A DNA stretch of 64,000 nucleotides from Symsagittifera roscoffensis (taxonomy: Eukaryota > Xenacoelomorpha > Acoela > Convolutidae). The position numbers were made by a program, and so were the translations under genes. Shown one piece after another: positions 47,454 to 57,143 of the stretch. A model generated the notes under the pieces. The model searched no databases and had not been told where the DNA came from. It worked only from the letters and a program-made list of their open reading frames with translations. Location: positions 37,723,888 through 37,787,887 of the forward strand of contig NC_087065.1 of NCBI RefSeq assembly GCF_963678635.1, read 5' to 3'. Each line of letters opens with the position of its first letter. Position 1 is the first letter of the stretch.

Positions 47454-47921
47454 ATGTCATTTAAAAACCTAGGAAATAAACAAACAATCGTTTTACACAA
47501 TTGTGAAATAGATAACAAAAAATACGACCTTGTAATCACACCTCATACACAAACAGTTGGATACATTCGAACAAAACGACAAACACTAAAAAGAAAAATA
47601 ATAACGAAACAAAGACGAATAACACGAAAAAGATTTTCAAAAAATCGAAACGCATTTTCAGAATCAGAAACCAACAGTTTAGACGAACTTTACAAATTAA
47701 AAGAATCAATAGATAAAAATTGCCCACTTCACGATCAATTATATTTTTCTGACTCAGAAACAACTTCAAATTCATCAAAAAGAGGAAAAAGAAGAATAAA
47801 AAAGCAGTATAAACACAAACCAGTACATTTATACAATTGGAATCAACCAATTCGACACATTAATAATTACATATTAACAGTCATCGAACGAAAAAATGAG
47901 CTCAACGCACACCCCAGGTGA
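47454..47921 (+). CDS. Basic ORF upstream of gag (155 aa)
   Basis: First sizeable ORF of the element. Residues about 40-65 are dense in Lys/Arg (QTLKRKIITKQRRITRKRF) and a second basic cluster (SKRGKRRIKKQYKHK) lies near residue 110 after a Ser/Glu-rich stretch. This suggests nucleic-acid binding or nuclear targeting, but no family is recognised. It overlaps the next ORF by 26 bases, shifted by +1. The product could be an N-terminal Gag section or a separate accessory protein. Confidence 0.6.
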   Translation: MSFKNLGNKQTIVLHNCEIDNKKYDLVITPHTQTVGYIRTKRQTLKRKIITKQRRITRKRFSKNRNAFSESETNSLDELYKLKESIDKNCPLHDQLYFSDSETTSNSSKRGKRRIKKQYKHKPVHLYNWNQPIRHINNYILTVIERKNELNAHPR

Positions 47922-49131
47922 CGAAACCCCAGATGATGATGAAATCTTTCCTTTTATAGTAGATGCAACCACTGATAGAGGACAGCATATATTTTGCAAA
48001 AATTTACTATTAAATTTATTTGAACCCGGAATCAGTCCATGTAAAACAGAGTTCCCAGATGTAAAAATCAAAAGACAAATCATAGACCACTACTTAAAAG
48101 ATATATGCAACATAACACAACAGTATGGAATCTACTCCATAGAATTCACCTCACCAAACCATAATCATAGAAAATATACAATTCAAACAGACGATCTTGA
48201 TTTAGAATTTTCAAAAGTTTTTTCAGAATATATAAAAAGCATCCAATATCATAACTCACAAAGAGCAAACTCCATATTCACCAATGAAGTTTTCGCAATA
48301 ATATATAGTTATATTTCGATATTAGAAAACGAAATCCCAATAACAAATGTCTCACCGACAGAAACATCTAAACATTTAAGAGTACGACATGAAATCACAC
48401 TACTCTCTAGTTATTTAAACATCATTAAAGAAAATTTCACGAAAGACAAAGTTTCACAACATACAAAACACGATCTACAAAAAATTTTGGCATGGTTCAT
48501 AATAGATTATTTCACACACAATATTGATTTAATTGCACAAGCAAGAAAAAATTTTAGACCCCAAAACTCGAACGATGATACCGCTATCACAGAACAATCA
48601 GATTATGTTTGGGACCCCGAATGGTCTCATCCCGCATTTATAAGCTTCCCACAATCAATCTCAAGTCAAGCAATAAGTACGATATCTTACATAAGAGATT
48701 ATGTAAAAGTAATACCATTCACCATTGATGCAACAACATTAAACTATAATACATTTTTGCCAGATACACAAAATAATAGTTTAAACTCTACAGTCATACA
48801 CAACGAAAACCTCAATGGAACTAGGAATCTTACTCAACAAGATATCCAGACACCATCACACTTCATAAATGAAGAAATTGTACACACAACAACTACACAA
48901 CAAAGTATTTCACCAATACGCCCAAATTTAACAACACCAAGAAATACAAATCCTTCACAAACACAGGTAACCTTACAATCAACCGTTAAACCTTCGGTTG
49001 CCCCTAAATATTCACATATGGATTACCAAACATACAGACCCATGACAATACCATCAAAAACACGCAAAACATTCACTAGAAACAACTTTGCAGACCACAA
49101 TTATAATTATACATCCATCAAAAACATATAA
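47896..49131 (+). CDS. 411-aa ORF upstream of gag capsid, unknown
   Basis: Starts within the end of the basic ORF and overlaps the capsid ORF by 44 bases, again +1. Residues 1-20 are acidic (GDETPDDDEIFPF). Residues about 20-215 look folded and helix-rich. Residues about 215-411 are Thr/Ser/Asn/Pro/Gln-rich and probably disordered. There is no cysteine motif or enzyme signature. By position it could supply a matrix-like Gag part, but homology is not apparent. The frame is long and shares the element's codon bias, so it is very likely real. Confidence 0.72.
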   Translation: MSSTHTPGDETPDDDEIFPFIVDATTDRGQHIFCKNLLLNLFEPGISPCKTEFPDVKIKRQIIDHYLKDICNITQQYGIYSIEFTSPNHNHRKYTIQTDDLDLEFSKVFSEYIKSIQYHNSQRANSIFTNEVFAIIYSYISILENEIPITNVSPTETSKHLRVRHEITLLSSYLNIIKENFTKDKVSQHTKHDLQKILAWFIIDYFTHNIDLIAQARKNFRPQNSNDDTAITEQSDYVWDPEWSHPAFISFPQSISSQAISTISYIRDYVKVIPFTIDATTLNYNTFLPDTQNNSLNSTVIHNENLNGTRNLTQQDIQTPSHFINEEIVHTTTTQQSISPIRPNLTTPRNTNPSQTQVTLQSTVKPSVAPKYSHMDYQTYRPMTIPSKTRKTFTRNNFADHNYNYTSIKNI

Positions 49132-50224
49132 TCAACCACAAAGAAATTTTAACCAATATACAAGATCTCGAAATTGGGATAACCCAATGACCCAACCTAA
49201 TTCAATAAATTTCCGAACAAATTTACATCCTTCACAGGATCGTAGTGAAAATTACCCATTTTTTCAACAAAATAAAAATAAAAAACAGACATCTTATCAA
49301 ATGGATTATTTATCCTCAGATGATGATTTCTTACAACCAGATATATTTGCACCAAATACTCAAGAATATCGTAGACAAGGAATACAGAAAACACGTACAA
49401 ATCATAGAAATTTTTCTCCACAACCAATAGATGCACAACATCAACAACCAATTCAACAACAAAATCTAATTAATACACAATCTTTTCAACCAATTCAACA
49501 ACAAAATCCAATGACTGCACACTCGTATCAACCATCACAAATGCAAAATGAAATACCACTCCCATATTATCTCCAACAACATGAAATAACAAGAAACCAA
49601 CTTTCAAATTTTTCTCAAATGCCAAATGCAGCAGAATCATTACAAATGACAATGAATCCATACCTTATGGGTGGATCATCAATAACATCAAACAAACCTT
49701 TAATGGTTTTCACAGGAACAGACCCTGAATACTCTGTAGAAGATTATTTAAATGCAGTAACAGCAAACCTGATTTTAAATATTGGACCTGAACCAATTAG
49801 TACGCCACTACATCAAAACTGGATACATCGACGCACAGCGTTAATACAAACAACCTTAGATGGCGCAGCCCAAAAATGGTTTTCAGTACTACCTCTAGAA
49901 ATAAAATCAAACTGGAAAAGGTTTACACAGGAATTTTCAAAAATGTTTGACTCCGAAAGAAACAAACAACAACAAAGAGTTTTATGTAATGAAATTCGCA
50001 GATTACCAAACGAAACCATCAAGCAATTAGCAGTACGAATCGAAACACTAGTTCGAAAAGCATATTCACTAAATACACACGACTATAAAAACACAAAGAT
50101 GACAGAAATCTTAATGATGACCTTAACACCACAATTAAGGAAAATAGCAATAAAAAAGAGAGCATCCCATCCTTCTTCAATTCGAGAACCCGATTTAGAT
50201 TTTCGAAAACTAGAGACAAATTAG
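49088..50224 (+). CDS. Gag (capsid) ORF, 378 aa
   Basis: The first ~180 residues are Gln/Asn-rich with a QPIQQQNLINTQSF/QPIQQQNPMTAHSY duplication (near residues 117-150). From about residue 200 it resembles the Ty3/gypsy capsid, with MVFTGTDPEYSVEDYLN, RTALIQTTLDGAAQKWF and a helical LAVRIETLVRKAY stretch. The zinc knuckle is not in this ORF but in the next frame. Pol frame is open from 50,089, giving a 136-base overlap in the -1 frame with a slippery site at 50,152. Confidence 0.85.
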   Translation: MQTTIIIIHPSKTYNQPQRNFNQYTRSRNWDNPMTQPNSINFRTNLHPSQDRSENYPFFQQNKNKKQTSYQMDYLSSDDDFLQPDIFAPNTQEYRRQGIQKTRTNHRNFSPQPIDAQHQQPIQQQNLINTQSFQPIQQQNPMTAHSYQPSQMQNEIPLPYYLQQHEITRNQLSNFSQMPNAAESLQMTMNPYLMGGSSITSNKPLMVFTGTDPEYSVEDYLNAVTANLILNIGPEPISTPLHQNWIHRRTALIQTTLDGAAQKWFSVLPLEIKSNWKRFTQEFSKMFDSERNKQQQRVLCNEIRRLPNETIKQLAVRIETLVRKAYSLNTHDYKNTKMTEILMMTLTPQLRKIAIKKRASHPSSIREPDLDFRKLETN

Positions 50225-53200
50225 AACAAGCAGAAATCACGATGAAACTAGAAGAAACGGAAAATCTGAAATTACAATACGTTAACAGAATTGAAACGAC
50301 TCCCACTAATATTAATAATATACAGGAATCAGAGACAGACCTCGTTGAAAAAATCACTGAAATACTCAATATTTACGAAAAGAACCCAAACTTTAAAGGC
50401 AAACCATCTTTCAAAAAATGGTGTAATTATTGCCGACGATACGGACATAGTATTTCCGAATGTAGACAAAAACAGCAAGACAATCAAAATAAACCTCAAA
50501 AATATAAAGAACCAGATAAATCATTCTATCAATACATGAAAAAAGATCAAAATCTACCGAACAAAACAGTCTACAGCAACAACAGTTCAGGAAAACCACT
50601 CCCGAACAATACAAATTATACAAGAAATCAATCACCATATAACTCAAGTTATAGAGGAAGATCACCAGAACGAAGAAACACGCATAATTCATCACAAAAT
50701 CACTACAATAGAACAAATAGTCGAAACAACTACTCCAGATCACATTCAAATACACAACGATTTGTTTCTAGATCTAATTCCCAATCAAAAAATAACTACT
50801 ATCCAAACAACCAATCACGAAATTCATCATACAATAGGAATAGAAACTACTCCTATAATCGACATAGAAGTTATTCAAACAACCGAAACCAGAATTACCC
50901 GAACAATCGATCAAGGAATAACTCATATAATAGATCGAACTATAACAGACCAAACAATAATTACCAAAACAGATCGCGAAATAATTCACAAAATCGACAC
51001 TCAAGTTATAATAATCGTTATAGAAATTATTCCCAATCACCACACCGGAATAATAATAACTATAATAATTCTAATAATCGCCACAGAAGTAGTACACCTA
51101 AACATCAAAGACATATTAATCAAGTACAATCTAATCCAGAAACAACATCAGACCCTCCAGGTATTGATGACACAGTAACTGATACGTTACAACTCAATCA
51201 AATAAACTGTACATCATCAGATTCAGAAAGTGATACAGAAAACACTCTTTCTATCAATATGATAAAAGTCGAAAATGACTATGAATCTGTCATATATGAA
51301 CAACCTTTTTCATCACACATATATGAAAATCAATCAGAATTTCTTCAAAATTATTACACTACACCCATAAATTCCACACCAACGACGCAAGAAACAAATG
51401 AGATTAACACTACAAATCAAACCATTAAAAATATCAAAACAAAATGCTTGAATACAAACCACATTTATCAAAATATACAAAAAGAACAACCCAAAGAAAA
51501 AATTTGGACAATACCATTTCTCTTAGAAAGCCCAAGAAATAAAGAATTTCAACCACCAGACCTTGAAATAGATTTTTTAATTGATTCAGGAGCAGAATCA
51601 AACATAATAAACATCCCCACATGGAATGAAATAAAAACTTTACACCCAAAGCTAACACCTCTTGAAACCTCCAGTAAGTTAGCAACAGCACAAGGATCAA
51701 CATTGATAAACTACGGAAAAATCCAATTATTTCTCCTCCCCACCAGAACAATGGAGCAAAGCAAAATTTTAAATAAGCCATTTAAACAAATATTCCATAT
51801 CACTGATATTAAATATAATATCATTGGAATACCATTTATTTCAAAGTATATACCAACAATTAACATACTAAATAGTAAAATATTAATCAAAGATAAATAT
51901 ACAAAAACAAAAGAAACATCCTTAACATTTTTTCAAAGATTAAATAAACAACCACCATTCTTTTCAAAATTCTACCCGATATTAAACCAACAAAGAAAAC
52001 ACTTGAAACCACTATCAGGAAACATCTATAATTTTTCAATCAAACAAGTTCACCAATATGATAAAGAACAAAACAAACAAAAATTTTATATGTCAGATTT
52101 TGAATTCAAACCTATTCACAAATTTTTCAAAATCACAATCTCATCAATAAAATATTTGAAAAACTCGAATTCAGATATCATTTCCTTACATGTTTATAAC
52201 AACACACCTTACCAAGTAACATTACCTTTAGGACTTTTAGGATATTGTGAAACCAACGCTACAATATCACCAATACACGAAAAAGCCTATCGCGTAAATA
52301 ATATACTCCAATTACTAGATATTTGCCAATCTACAATTCTTAATGAAGAATTATCTATAAATAATATAATAAGTAACGAAAACAGAAATACGGATTATTT
52401 CACAAAAACTCCATATTTCAAACCTACATTCAACATAAGTAACTACACAGAGGACCAACAGAAATTTTTAACAATGTTTAATTTCCAACATTCACAAATA
52501 ACACAAGACGAATTCGAAAAGTTAGCCAAACAGCTAATTAAATATTCATCAGTCTATGCAACATCAAAATTCGATGTTGGAAAAATCAGCTCATCACTAC
52601 ATCTCCCGTTAAAACCAGACGCAGTTTTCAAAAAACAGAGAGCAAGTAAAGTACCAATTCACTTACATGATAAAGTAAACAGATTACTCGATATTTTAGA
52701 ACAATACAACATTATATCACCAGTTAATAAAGAAGAACAACCAAAAGGGAACACATTTATCAACCCCGTTATCATTCTAGCTAAACGAGAATCATTAAAA
52801 ATCGTTCTCGATGCTAGATACCTCAATTCACTTATAGATGAATCAAAATGTAATTGGCCCATTGAACCAATACAAGTTATTTTAACAAAAATAAACGGCA
52901 AATACTTTACAACCGCCGATATGAATAGTGCATACAATCAAATGCCACTAGATGAAAAATCACGACGTTTAACACAATTTGTTATCGGAAACCAACAATA
53001 TGAATTCAACCGCTTATTCTATGGAATATCCATAGGACCAGCAGCATTTTCAGCTTTTATGAGCAAAATTTTTAGACCACTAATACTCAAGAAAAACGCA
53101 ATCACCTATTTAGACGATGTTTTTATGCAATCACAAACAAAAGACGAGATGTTCAATGTTTTAGAAAAATATCACCAAATACTTCAGAACGAAAATCTGA

Positions 53201-53418
53201 AGGCCGCCCCCGATAAATCACACTTCTTTTTGACAAGAGTTAAATTCTTAGGACATAATATAGAAAGAAAAACAATCACCCCATTGAAATCACGCATTGA
53301 CGCTATTCAAAAACTTCAACCACCAACAAATAAAAAGAAAATCCAAGAATTTCTTGGAATGTTAAACTTTTTAAGTAAATATGTTTATAAAATGCAATTA
53401 TATCTACGACCATTTTAA
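50089..53418 (+). CDS. Pol part 1: nucleocapsid knuckle, protease, reverse transcriptase
   Basis: Open from 50,089, with the first ATG at 50,242. Numbered from that ATG: a CCHC zinc knuckle CNYCRRYGHSISEC at 61-74; a long Asn/Ser/Arg/Tyr-rich basic stretch to about 290; aspartic protease DSGAES at 448; and RT with the FTTADMNSAYNQMPL strand, FNRLFYGISIGPAAF and YLDD at 956-959. It ends at TAA 53,416-53,418 inside the RT/RNase H connection, and the same frame is open immediately after. In intact gypsy elements this would be one polyprotein, so the stop looks like a nonsense mutation, though readthrough cannot be excluded. Confidence 0.93.
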   Translation, partial: KHKDDRNLNDDLNTTIKENSNKKESIPSFFNSRTRFRFSKTRDKLEQAEITMKLEETENLKLQYVNRIETTPTNINNIQESETDLVEKITEILNIYEKNPNFKGKPSFKKWCNYCRRYGHSISECRQKQQDNQNKPQKYKEPDKSFYQYMKKDQNLPNKTVYSNNSSGKPLPNNTNYTRNQSPYNSSYRGRSPERRNTHNSSQNHYNRTNSRNNYSRSHSNTQRFVSRSNSQSKNNYYPNNQSRNSSYNRNRNYSYNRHRSYSNNRNQNYPNNRSRNNSYNRSNYNRPNNNYQNRSRNNSQNRHSSYNNRYRNYSQSPHRNNNNYNNSNNRHRSSTPKHQRHINQVQSNPETTSDPPGIDDTVTDTLQLNQINCTSSDSESDTENTLSINMIKVENDYESVIYEQPFSSHIYENQSEFLQNYYTTPINSTPTTQETNEINTTNQTIKNIKTKCLNTNHIYQNIQKEQPKEKIWTIPFLLESPRNKEFQPPDLEIDFLIDSGAESNIINIPTWNEIKTLHPKLTPLETSSKLATAQGSTLINYGKIQLFLLPTRTMEQSKILNKPFKQIFHITDIKYNIIGIPFISKYIPTINILNSKILIKDKYTKTKETSLTFFQRLNKQPPFFSKFYPILNQQRKHLKPLSGNIYNFSIKQVHQYDKEQNKQKFYMSDFEFKPIHKFFKITISSIKYLKNSNSDIISLHVYNNTPYQVTLPLGLLGYCETNATISPIHEKAYRVNNILQLLDICQSTILNEELSINNIISNENRNTDYFTKTPYFKPTFNISNYTEDQQKFLTMFNFQHSQITQDEFEKLAKQLIKYSSVYATSKFDVGKISSSLHLPLKPDAVFKKQRASKVPIHLHDKVNRLLDILEQYNIISPVNKEEQPKGNTFINPVIILAKRESLKIVLDARYLNSLIDESKCNWPIEPIQVILTKINGKYFTTADMNSAYNQMPLDEKSRRLTQFVIGNQQYEFNRLFYGISIGPAAFSAFMSKIFRPLILKKNAITYLDDVFMQSQTKDEMFNVLEKYHQILQNENLKAAPDKSHFFLTRVKFLGHNIERKTITPLKSRIDAIQKLQPPTNKKKIQEFLGMLNFLSKYVYKMQLYLRPF
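50152..50158 (+). promoter_or_regulatory. -1 ribosomal frameshift site A AAA AAG
   Basis: In the gag frame the codons read ATA AAA AAG, so the heptamer is in the exact X-XXY-YYZ register. Pol lies in the -1 frame and is open on both sides (50,089 onward). The site lies 66 bases before the gag stop. No pseudoknot was modelled. Confidence 0.6.
53416..53418 (+). pseudogene. In-frame TAA splitting pol
   Basis: A single stop with no frame change: downstream RNase H and integrase lie in the same frame. No second lesion is visible in pol. It separates RT from RNase H and integrase in this copy. Confidence 0.8.
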
Positions 53419-56121
53419 AACATCCTTAGACAACAAAATAATTTTGAATGGAACACAGAACATCAAACACGATTTGAAGAAATAAAGAAACTTTTAACTG
53501 AACAAATTTCAAACACAATCCCAGATTCAAATCAACCATTTTATGCAATGTGCGATGCTTCGAACTTTGGCATCGGTGCAGCACTATTACAATCACATAA
53601 TGGTACAAATAAAATGAACCTCATATCAGCAAATTCTCGATTATTCACTCAAGCAGAGCTACGACTCTCAACTCTAATGAGAGAATGTACAGCCATAATA
53701 TATACACTAACAGAATATGAATTTCTGATACTTGGATCAAAACATCCTACAGTTCTATTCACAGACCATAAACCAATCATCTTTCTTTTTACACAAAAAT
53801 CTAACCCAAACCACCGAGTTTACAGATTTCAACTAATTCTAATGAAATTTCCAAACTTACATATAGTTTGGACTGCAGGAAAAAATCTTGCATTACCAGA
53901 CACCTTAAGTCGAAATACACCACCTGAATTACTTACACGAAAAACAACAGTTGAAATACCCAAAAACATAAAATTCTACCTTGCAGAAAACGAAACATCA
54001 CCCCGATTGGAATGCAAATATGCAGTAAAAACTGACGTTGAACAATCACAAATAAATAGTTTACAACATTTCCCACTTTATTTAGATTGTCAAAATAATC
54101 ATTATGAAGTTGATCTACTTGGAACATCAACTTTCAAACCAATCCCATATTCTCAATGGATAAAAAATAACACCCAACAAAAACGAACAAAACAACACCC
54201 ACCTAAGAAAGACCATTTTCCACTAATTGAAAAAGAAAATTTAACTGATAAAATAAATTTATCAGGACCACAAACAAATGATTCAAAATACACAATAAAT
54301 CAAGTTTTTGACCTCCACGACCCACTTGATACAATACCCTTATCTAAATTCGAAATTGAAAACATTTTTCTCCCTCCAACAGAAACAATTACAATTTCAA
54401 CACTGAAACAATATCAAAATCTTGACCCGATAATTAGACAACTAAAATCATGGCACAAATATAAAACTAAACCTGTCAAGGCAGATTCAACCATTCTAGG
54501 AAACAAAACACTCCTCCGATACTTTCGAAAATTCAACAATACAACAATTAACGAAAACACAGACCTTCTAGAATACAAACTAAATGAATCTACAGTTCCC
54601 TGTCTCCCTTTAAGTATGATTCTCATAGCTTTTAATATTTCACATACACAAAATATTAAAGGACACTCTGGATCAGAAAAAACATATTCAAACTTTATAC
54701 AAAATTTTTACTTCCCAAATGCACCAATTTGGATAAAAGTACTATGCAATGATTGTATAGTATGTCAACTAAATAAACCTTACCCAAATCAAAAACAAAT
54801 AGCACAAAAACAAGATTTTAAAGGACAAAGCTTGTACTTTAACCATCGTATCTCATTTGATACTAAAGGACCAATTTCACCCTCATCCGAAGGAAACTCC
54901 TACATTATGGTAATTGTTGACGCATTTACACATTATGTAGCACTTAACCCAGTACCACATTGTAACGCTTATTATGCTTACACAACGCTTTATGAACACT
55001 GGATAGCAAAATTCGGACTACCAGAAATTTTAGTCACAGACAACGGTACAGAATTCATAAATAATGAAATTATCACACTATGTCATTTATACAACATAAA
55101 ACACAAACCACGTACATCTCATGCACCTTGGACAAACGGCTTAGTCGAAGGTATGAACCGTTCATTACAAGAATATCTTAGATGTATCATCAACGGAAAT
55201 GATACAAAATATACCGAATGGTCAGCAGATGTAAAATTATTTCCCTTAGCATATAATTCACAAATTACGACAACTTTAGGAATGTCACCATACGAAATGG
55301 TTTTTAACCAAAAGCCACGCAAACCAATAATGTTTACAGCAAATTCTCATAAAAACGCACAAGGTTATTGTCAACCAAATAAAGACTCAATTTGTTATAA
55401 CCTACCTTTACATACACACGATGAAGATCATTTTCATCACCCACAAATTCTTAAACTAGCCTCCGGTACACACACCGAATGGATTCTAAATAGAGATAAA
55501 AAACACAATGAAATTTATCAAAAAATAACAAAAAAGTTATTACAAAGACAAAACATTAATGAACAAATCAATTCACGTTTTACACCAGCCTCCGAATTAA
55601 AAATTGGAACATTTGTTTTAATACCTAATTTTAATACTCAAAAAGGAATTTCTAAAAAATTACAACCCCTTCGAAAAGGACCATACCAAATAATTGCAAA
55701 ACCCACTGATGTCACATATAAAATTACCGACTCAAACAAAAAAGAAATCGTTCAACATCGAAACAACCTATTACCTTATTACCCAAAAGAATACGCACTC
55801 CGCGAATTAACTCAATTATATTCTTTCACAGGATTAAAAATCATTCAAAATGAACCACATCTGAAAAACACAGAACAAAATGATAACCCCACCGAAAATC
55901 AAAACACAAAACCAACCGCCACCAAAAACAATACACAAAACCATAAAGAATCCCCAAAACAAAGAAAAAATAGAAAAATGACCGAACAAATAATACCCCA
56001 AGAACAAATCGACAAATCAGAAAATAGAAAAACAACAAGACTCCGAAATCAACCACGTAAAAACTATAAAATATTCATCCCCCAATCTAAAATTTTAAAG
56101 AAAGTGGAATTTCAAAAGTAA
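53419..56121 (+). CDS. Pol part 2: RNase H and integrase
   Basis: In-frame continuation of pol; the first internal ATG is at 53,548. Numbered from that ATG: RNase H acidic residues D3, E46 and D73, with DTLSR at 118. Integrase HHCC zinc motif H366, H373, C403, C406. Catalytic D438, D498, E534 with exactly 35 residues between the last two (DD35E). GPY motif at 711-713 (RKGPYQI). The C-terminus is a basic, Lys/Asn/Gln-rich tail of about 110 residues. All catalytic residues are present, so this half looks uninjured. Translation from 53,548 alone is not expected in known gypsy elements. Confidence 0.92.
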   Translation, partial: NILRQQNNFEWNTEHQTRFEEIKKLLTEQISNTIPDSNQPFYAMCDASNFGIGAALLQSHNGTNKMNLISANSRLFTQAELRLSTLMRECTAIIYTLTEYEFLILGSKHPTVLFTDHKPIIFLFTQKSNPNHRVYRFQLILMKFPNLHIVWTAGKNLALPDTLSRNTPPELLTRKTTVEIPKNIKFYLAENETSPRLECKYAVKTDVEQSQINSLQHFPLYLDCQNNHYEVDLLGTSTFKPIPYSQWIKNNTQQKRTKQHPPKKDHFPLIEKENLTDKINLSGPQTNDSKYTINQVFDLHDPLDTIPLSKFEIENIFLPPTETITISTLKQYQNLDPIIRQLKSWHKYKTKPVKADSTILGNKTLLRYFRKFNNTTINENTDLLEYKLNESTVPCLPLSMILIAFNISHTQNIKGHSGSEKTYSNFIQNFYFPNAPIWIKVLCNDCIVCQLNKPYPNQKQIAQKQDFKGQSLYFNHRISFDTKGPISPSSEGNSYIMVIVDAFTHYVALNPVPHCNAYYAYTTLYEHWIAKFGLPEILVTDNGTEFINNEIITLCHLYNIKHKPRTSHAPWTNGLVEGMNRSLQEYLRCIINGNDTKYTEWSADVKLFPLAYNSQITTTLGMSPYEMVFNQKPRKPIMFTANSHKNAQGYCQPNKDSICYNLPLHTHDEDHFHHPQILKLASGTHTEWILNRDKKHNEIYQKITKKLLQRQNINEQINSRFTPASELKIGTFVLIPNFNTQKGISKKLQPLRKGPYQIIAKPTDVTYKITDSNKKEIVQHRNNLLPYYPKEYALRELTQLYSFTGLKIIQNEPHLKNTEQNDNPTENQNTKPTATKNNTQNHKESPKQRKNRKMTEQIIPQEQIDKSENRKTTRLRNQPRKNYKIFIPQSKILKKVEFQK

Positions 56122-56719
56122 TTTTAACATTATACTTCACAATCTTGAAACCTCCGAAACATTTTTCATTTACATTTTTCAAAATAACATGCTGACAAGT
56201 ACGCAATAATTCTAGTTCAAAATAGACCAATAGGATTCATCCAATCCGTCACTTTCTCTAACTCAAACTAAGACCAATTAGACGAATAATATAGAACTCC
56301 AGGCACATCTATAACTATAACTTTACGACCTCCAGGTCAAAAATAAGCAAACCACTCCAACTTGACAACTAAAATAAATATCACCATAATACCGTACCCC
56401 TCCCTTATCTAATAACCCAAAGATCAACAATATTTCCCCAACTCAGACCACGAATACCCCCAAAACAAATTTGTTAACTTAGCCTAAAGTAACAAAATGA
56501 ACATTTTAATTAGCCTAAAGTATAAAAATCTCACCATACCCCGGATCATTTGACAAACAAAAATAAAGAAAAAGACGACCTCCCGATCACCATGAAAATT
56601 GCCCCCAACAATTTTTTACAAAACTCAACCCACTTGTCAAAAAACTAATAAATAATCCGACCACACTTGAAAATCGCCTCAAACAGCAAAAAATATTCGA
56701 CCAAGAGATCATTTCTTAA
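56122..56719 (+). other. Spacer between pol and membrane ORFs
   Basis: About 600 bases with frequent stops in all plus frames. It has a repeated AACTTAGCCTAAAGTA/TTAGCCTAAAGTATAAA block near 56,474 and 56,512. It may hold a subgenomic splice acceptor or promoter, but none is evident. Confidence 0.5.
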
Positions 56720-56950
56720 ATGCTCTTCTCTCAATCAGTTACTCAAATACTCATAAATCTTAAACATTTTTTTACAATACTTGAAACCTTTATAATATTT
56801 CTTTTTGATATACTTGAATCTTTTCTAATAACCCTAATCATTTTTTGTAACATTTTTTTAATTTTCTACACTATATTCGAACTATTTCTCCAACTTTCCA
56901 AAACCCTTGATTATATCCACAGGTACGATTCATACAACTTGTCTAAATGA
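56720..56950 (+). CDS. Small membrane ORF A (76 aa)
   Basis: Extremely hydrophobic (Leu, Ile, Phe), with two or three likely membrane helices across residues 5-60, for example FIIFLFDILESFLITLIIF. Its stop overlaps the start of the next ORF as ATGA (56,947-56,950). T-rich composition here, unlike the A-rich neighbours, follows from hydrophobic codons. Family unknown; could be chance in T-rich sequence. Confidence 0.4.
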   Translation: MLFSQSVTQILINLKHFFTILETFIIFLFDILESFLITLIIFCNIFLIFYTIFELFLQLSKTLDYIHRYDSYNLSK

Positions 56951-57135
56951 TACGAACAATTTTCAGTAGAACTGATATTTTTTTATTGTTTGTAATTTTC
57001 ATAGCATTCTTATCATCCCTCATTTTGACCATATGTAAATGTATAAAGAAAGCAATCTTCACATTTGCCCTAGCAACAATCCTTCTAATTCTTTTTTTGG
57101 AAGAATATTATAATAAACACAAATTTTCTCACTAA
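56947..57135 (+). CDS. Small membrane ORF B (62 aa)
   Basis: Starts on the ATGA that ends ORF A. Two likely membrane helices (FLLFVIFIAFLSSLILTI and a second near residues 37-50) are separated by a short CKCIKK basic loop, with a charged C-terminus. The hairpin topology resembles small viral membrane proteins in general form only. No homolog recognised. Confidence 0.42.
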   Translation: MIRTIFSRTDIFLLFVIFIAFLSSLILTICKCIKKAIFTFALATILLILFLEEYYNKHKFSH

Positions 57136-57143
57136 AGTAATAA

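Noticed and set aside
47536-47850. Hydrophobic minus-strand frame opposite the basic ORF, and similar frames opposite gag, pol and env
   Set aside because: A-rich coding on the plus strand gives T-rich, hydrophobic antisense frames by composition alone.
50762-51178. 138-codon plus frame inside pol
   Set aside because: It is an Ile/Thr-rich shadow of the Asn/Ser/Arg-rich stretch following the zinc knuckle.
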